Origin: Trileptium ribeirensis
Taxonomy: Eukaryota > Nematoda > Enoplea > Enoplida > Thoracostomopsidae
DNA length: 64,000 bases
Direction of reading: 5' to 3'
Assembly (NCBI GenBank): GCA_030248225.1
Contig: JASANE010003541.1
Location: 62,001 to 126,000, forward strand
Program-made: the position numbers and the translations under genes
Part shown: piece by piece, positions 59,721-64,000 of the stretch
How positions within the stretch are numbered: the stretch's first letter is position 1
Layout: each line of letters starts with the position of its first letter
Notes under the pieces: model-generated
The model's input: the letters and a program-made list of their open reading frames with translations, nothing else
Told to the model about the DNA's origin: nothing
Databases searched by the model: none

Positions 59721-60135
59721 TAGGGTTATATGATATATAATATATACATATATATACGTTATAGTACGCCGTGTATACCATGTCAGGGCGACAGGGAATA
59801 CCAGGGCGGCCTTTATTGAAAGAGAAAAAGAAAAATTTTGTGGTGAGAAAGGCACCAGCCCCAACAGCGTCAATAATTTCACCTAAACTAATCTAACAAG
59901 CCGACAGATTATCTAATAGTAGATTGCTTGAGCCTCTGAAACGCTGACAATTAACATAACAAAACTAAAAGCGGACTATATCGCTGACGTAATAAAACTC
60001 CAACGCTTAGCTATGGAATCCATGTCGAAACAAATGCAATATAACAACTAATAAACTGAAACAACAGATCTTGTGTCGCTACTTCCAGCAAGAATGAAGC
60101 AAGACTGATCATAAAATAAAATTGAACTTAAAGTA

Positions 60136-60465
60136 GAACCTAGTGGGTGAAGCGAAAGCGTTTTATGCAAACTAGGTAAGTGAAAGAAATTAAATTTTAA
60201 AATTTTTGAAAACTGAAAACTTGGGGGAAACATACAATAAAATATTTAGTGAAAAAAGAGAAAAATTGGGATTTTAGCCCCGGGAACCCCCTACTAGTCT
60301 ACTAGACCCCCGACAATAAGGAAAAAATAAATTTTATAACTTTTATTTTTGGAATTTTTGAGATTTGGGGAAAACATATAATAAAGATTTTAGTGAAAAA
60401 CTATAAAAATTGGAATTTTAGCCCCGGGAACCCCGTGGTAGCCTACTAAACCCCCGATAAGTGGA
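60136..60465 (+). repeat. leader-type segment and two ~135-bp tandem units
   Basis: GTGGGTGAAGCGAAAGCG with TTTTATGCAAACTAGGTAAG is followed by two tandem units. Each contains TTTTTGAAAACTGAAAACTT or TTTTTGAGATTTGG, then GGGAAACATACAATAAA-like and AATTGGGATTTTAGCCCCGG plus GAACCCC. The same parts occur, inverted, at 47762-47945. Likely retroelement leader sequence. Confidence 0.6.
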
Positions 60466-60989
60466 GTGCGTTAGTGCGGAGAGAATAGTACGCGCATAAT
60501 TATCCAGTAGCTATGTAATTAAAGTGTAATAATTCGATAAAACTTTGAGCAAAATAATTAGATTTTAAATATATATCATTTTCTGTATTACTCTTGACGA
60601 ATTTACGGTTATTTTATTGCTTCGTGTAAGGAATTTTCAATCCCGTGTTGATATGCTGAAGTAGACCAATACATGGATATTTCTAAATATTTTCACAGAT
60701 GAGTTTTCACTGTAATCGATCGATTATATCTGGAATATTTTGGTAATCAACAATAATTGTTCTGGCTGTTGGGCAACAGTCAATTTCAGAGTTTATGCCG
60801 GTGAATTTAATATAGTACTGCATAAGCTGATTGCTATTTCTATTAGAAAAAATTTATAATTAATATAAAAGAAAGGTTTTCAATTGACAAAATAGCCCAA
60901 AATATGTATTATTTAAAACACCGCTTAATACTGTATGACTGAACAAGGACTGTTGGAACGGCGACATTGTTATATTTTTGGTTTGCAGT

Positions 60990-61450
60990 GGGTTAGGGCT
61001 GGTGGGTTAATTTCTTATTACGACGGCTATCGGAATTAAACAGGGAAGAGATTCGTCACCGAAGGTTGTGCGGTTCGAGGTGTGGCAATGTGCATGCCGG
61101 TGGAACGGTTTGTATTGCACGCGTTTTTGTTCTTTGTTATCAGTATCTACGCCCAAATTTTTGCGTGGCAACTTAAACGCGGATCTAGTCACCCTTGCTT
61201 GAGGTAATTGAAAACCAAAACCATTGTAAGAATGTTTATTACAAAATCGATATAAAACGCTAAAGGACGCGATTATATAAGGCACCCATGGATTTAGCTC
61301 ACGGCACTATTCTTTAATAGCACCGTCCCTAGATCTGGCTTTTCAGACCAGCGGTAACATTTGCCTGTTTCAGCTTTAACGCAGATTTCGCCACACTCTT
61401 ATATTTCACTCGTTCTTCCATAGATCTATTTACGTTAAGGCTAGGTTATG
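60990..61450 (+). repeat. partial third copy of the LTR-like arm
   Basis: CGACGGCTATCGGAATTAAA, GATTCGTCACCGAAGGTTGT, CGGTTCGAGGTGTGGC and CATGCCGGTGGAACGGTTTG match 49865-49965. Later pieces (CTCACGGCACTATTC, TTTTCAGACCAGCGG) match 50235-50275 more weakly. The remaining ~1 kb of the arm is not present here. Confidence 0.65.
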
Positions 61451-63489
61451 TACTATATTGTAACAGCCCGAAATTTTAGGGATTTTAACAGGATATATAA
61501 GATGGAGAGAACATCCAAATTAAAGTCAAAATTAAGGGAAAATGGGTGCGACGGGCGATCGGATACCGGTGGAGCGTGACCTGAATACTATGTTGCATAT
61601 TATCATCTATCGTTGTCATAAAATAAAATGTATTATGGATGTACTTTGTCGTGTCGTCACGCTCCACCCGCCCGAGGTGCACGGGTTGATTTTGGCACTA
61701 AAATGGAGTACTTGTGATCTCAAGCATGGTATCCGGTCGACCCTATGGAGAGATATTATTGTGTTATCATGTATATATATATCAAATAATTGTTTATATG
61801 GGAAAGTACAGATGCGCAGTCAGATGGGCTGGGGACATGGTGACGAAATTTTTGCGACCTCACTATCAATATCATCGAGTCGGTGCCGCTAGGCTGATCC
61901 CGGTGCGCATCCACGATGCTATGATAACTGTAATATTGTTGATAATAAGTGATGTATTAGGAAATATGTCTTTTCGTACTGCATGTTCGGACGGGTCGGG
62001 GTGTCATGTGGAACTCTTAGCCAAAATTCAAGTGGGAAATCTTTGTTACATTTTGGATTTCGAGGACCTGTTCTGGCATGCAGTTACGGCTTAATCGAAT
62101 GGCGAAGTGAAAAGTAGCATCAAATTAATAGAAAAAAAACTGGACTAATTTGTCGGAGTCTCATTTTCAGGGAGTACATTAAAAGTGAAAATATTTCTAT
62201 TTTTCAGGCAGTCAAAGCCCAGCAGGCCTAACCCATTGTCAAGGGACCATAAGGTTTGTAAATTGCGGGTTCGGGTCAATTTATCTCTTACCTATCAGTA
62301 CTCAGGAACCCCCAACTAAGAGTTTAAACACCCAATTTTCAAAGACTTAAATCCCAACCAAAATAACCAAAACTCCCCAATTTATCAGGCTCAGTACCTC
62401 TACGGGGTCTTACCCTAACTGTCTCATCGAAAACCGGGGGTAGATAACTTAACTAGTCCGAGCAGGACCTCGATAACCCTCCCGGGACACCAAAATTTTC
62501 TATCTATAGCTCATAAAATCATCATCACTAGATTAGGAAATGAGACGGAGTCAGCTGCAACGTATGGCTGAGTCAAAATTTTTAGGCAATTCTCGTGATC
62601 GCCCCCGTTAGGCGAGCGACGGCCCTGAGAAGACTGCAAAGTGATTGTCTCCCAAAACTTTTCCATGGAAGAAAATCTATCGGCGCGGACCCACAAACCG
62701 TTTAGACACGGTGGGTTTCGATACAGCGCCATCTTTTCATGTCAAATCATCAGCTCGAAAAAAGCTTTACAAAGCAACAAAGCTCGGGAGACGCAGCAGC
62801 GCATCCCTCTTTTAATAACGACCCGCGTTTTAACCTGACCCTGGCGCACGCAGAGTTTGATGACAAACTTTCATTACAAGTGACCAGCAGCTGACGTCTG
62901 GCCTCAAGATAACGAACGGCACATAGATGGAGTACAGTGTAAAAAAGGGTAATGGCAAGAGGATGTCTGATAGTCCAGAGCGTTTTCACAGGCGAAGTCA
63001 ACAAACGGTCGGCAAGGAAAGTTCATTTCTGCATCCTGTCAGGCGGATAAGGCAGTCCCCAGGATACAAAACGTAGGCGCAAGCTGAGCTCATTCTTACG
63101 CGGGGCTTAATAAGGATTCACATCACTAAGCATTTTTACATGGTAAGGGTGCACTGCGTGGTACCCGCAAGTGTCACCGTATGTAAATAATTTGTATACG
63201 TTATAATTACATGAGTGCTTATGTATTATGCGAATAAAGTGTTAGAGTGTTAGGTAAAGCTTTAGGCGATATGTTTCCCGTAATAGTCATCTGATAGGTA
63301 AGCGTCCTTCGCGTCAGGCAAACGGAGTTTCAAAGTTATAAAAGAAAACAATTATTTCAGCGGTCTTACAAACCAATCGGGCTTTACCCATTAAGAAAGC
63401 GGTAATAGTCTTGGATCAAAATAGGAAAATTCACCACTATTTAGGGTCAAGGATTCAAGTAAAATGGAGAGAAAGGCGAGTCAGCCTTA
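61451..63489. other. spacer without recognised gene
   Basis: An inverted pair GGTGGAGCGTGAC (61568) / GTCACGCTCCACC (61658) brackets about 90 bp. Two overlapping plus-strand frames of 116 and 126 codons (61542-61892, 61714-62094) show no family resemblance and I do not call them genes. The rest holds nothing I recognise. Confidence 0.35.
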
Positions 63490-63999
63490 TGCGGCGTTCA
63501 CGTTATAATGTCCCCAACGTTTGGAACCTATGTACCCCACACAGTGTCAGACACACTGTTGACAACAGGGTGTCTTAGACACCCCCATGTTTTTAATAAA
63601 TTTTTTCAACAGTAGCTAGTTACGCGTATTACCGCTTACCGACAGTGTCAGGCACACCGTGTCTTCTGGCAGTTTTATTGACAGTGTTCGGAATTATTTG
63701 AGCAATGTTCATATGGGCTATATACAAATATGGCGAATTTAGGAAAAACTCCACAGGACAGTTGACTAATAAACCGCATTAGCTACAGACGGTGTCCGTT
63801 ATAGTTAATTCGCGCCAAATCGGTAGCTAAGGGTGTGTACGACACTTTCTAGAAAAAATGTAGTAGCTAAGGGTGTGTCGTACACCCTCAGCATTTGATA
63901 TACAGTATATGTGTCACCCTGACTGTCTATACGGTAGGGTCGCGACTACAGGGGGTTAAAAGTTCCAAACAGCGGGGACATTATAACGTGAACGCCGCA
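63490..63999. mobile_element. Harbinger-like non-autonomous element, uninterrupted copy (510 bp)
   Basis: The ends TGCGGCGTTCACGTTATAA and TTATAACGTGAACGCCGCA are exact inverses. TTA precedes the left end, and the last window base T is consistent with a TTA duplication cut by the edge. Inside, GTGTCAGACACACTGT and GTGTCAGGCACACCGT are short repeats. It provides the empty sites for the two insertions in the 20653 copy. Confidence 0.82.
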
Positions 64000-64000
64000 T

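Noticed and set aside
61542..62094. Two overlapping plus-strand frames of 116 and 126 codons
   Set aside because: No family resemblance, no splice or codon signal, and they overlap in different frames of repeat-like DNA.

Overview
The window is metazoan nuclear DNA, AT-rich by eye. It carries one gene split by long introns, one intronless gene, and many transposable elements of several classes. I cannot name the species. The spliceosomal gene, the SNARE gene, and the mix of RTE, Ty3/gypsy, hAT and mariner-like elements fit an invertebrate. A flatworm or other spiralian is a guess only.

Layout. Positions 1-27611 hold the 5' part of a HELLS/LSH (SNF2-family) chromatin remodeller gene on the minus strand. 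I reconstructed eight exons, and the frame is kept across all seven junctions. The gene runs off the left edge before its second helicase lobe. Its 2-4 kb introns hold mariner-like MITEs, an RTE retrotransposon remnant, a fold-back element, a Harbinger-like element with two other elements nested in it, and several satellites. Positions 27612-39537 are intergenic, with a 58-bp satellite and a hAT-type element. Positions 39538-40758 hold a complete intronless syntaxin-16 gene on the minus strand. From about 43 kb to the right end the window is almost entirely repeats.

The most interesting object is a 5.06-kb Ty3/gypsy LTR retrotransposon at 52684-57741 (minus strand). It has 225-bp LTRs, a TAGGC target duplication and a tRNA-Trp-type primer site, and it sits inside a 1.1-kb hAT-type element. 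Its Gag reading frame has a 2A ribosome-skipping motif (DVEQNPGP) near the N terminus. Its integrase continues past the GPY/F module into what looks like a PWWP chromatin-reader domain. Gag is intact; Pol is broken by several small frameshifts.

Other notable items are an ~870-bp block with only seven C residues and a period near 168 bp (58801-59670), a 1.03-kb fold-back element (17053-18083), a ~3-kb imperfect inverted repeat of LTR-like arms (48277-51330), and three hAT-type copies with clear 8-bp target duplications.
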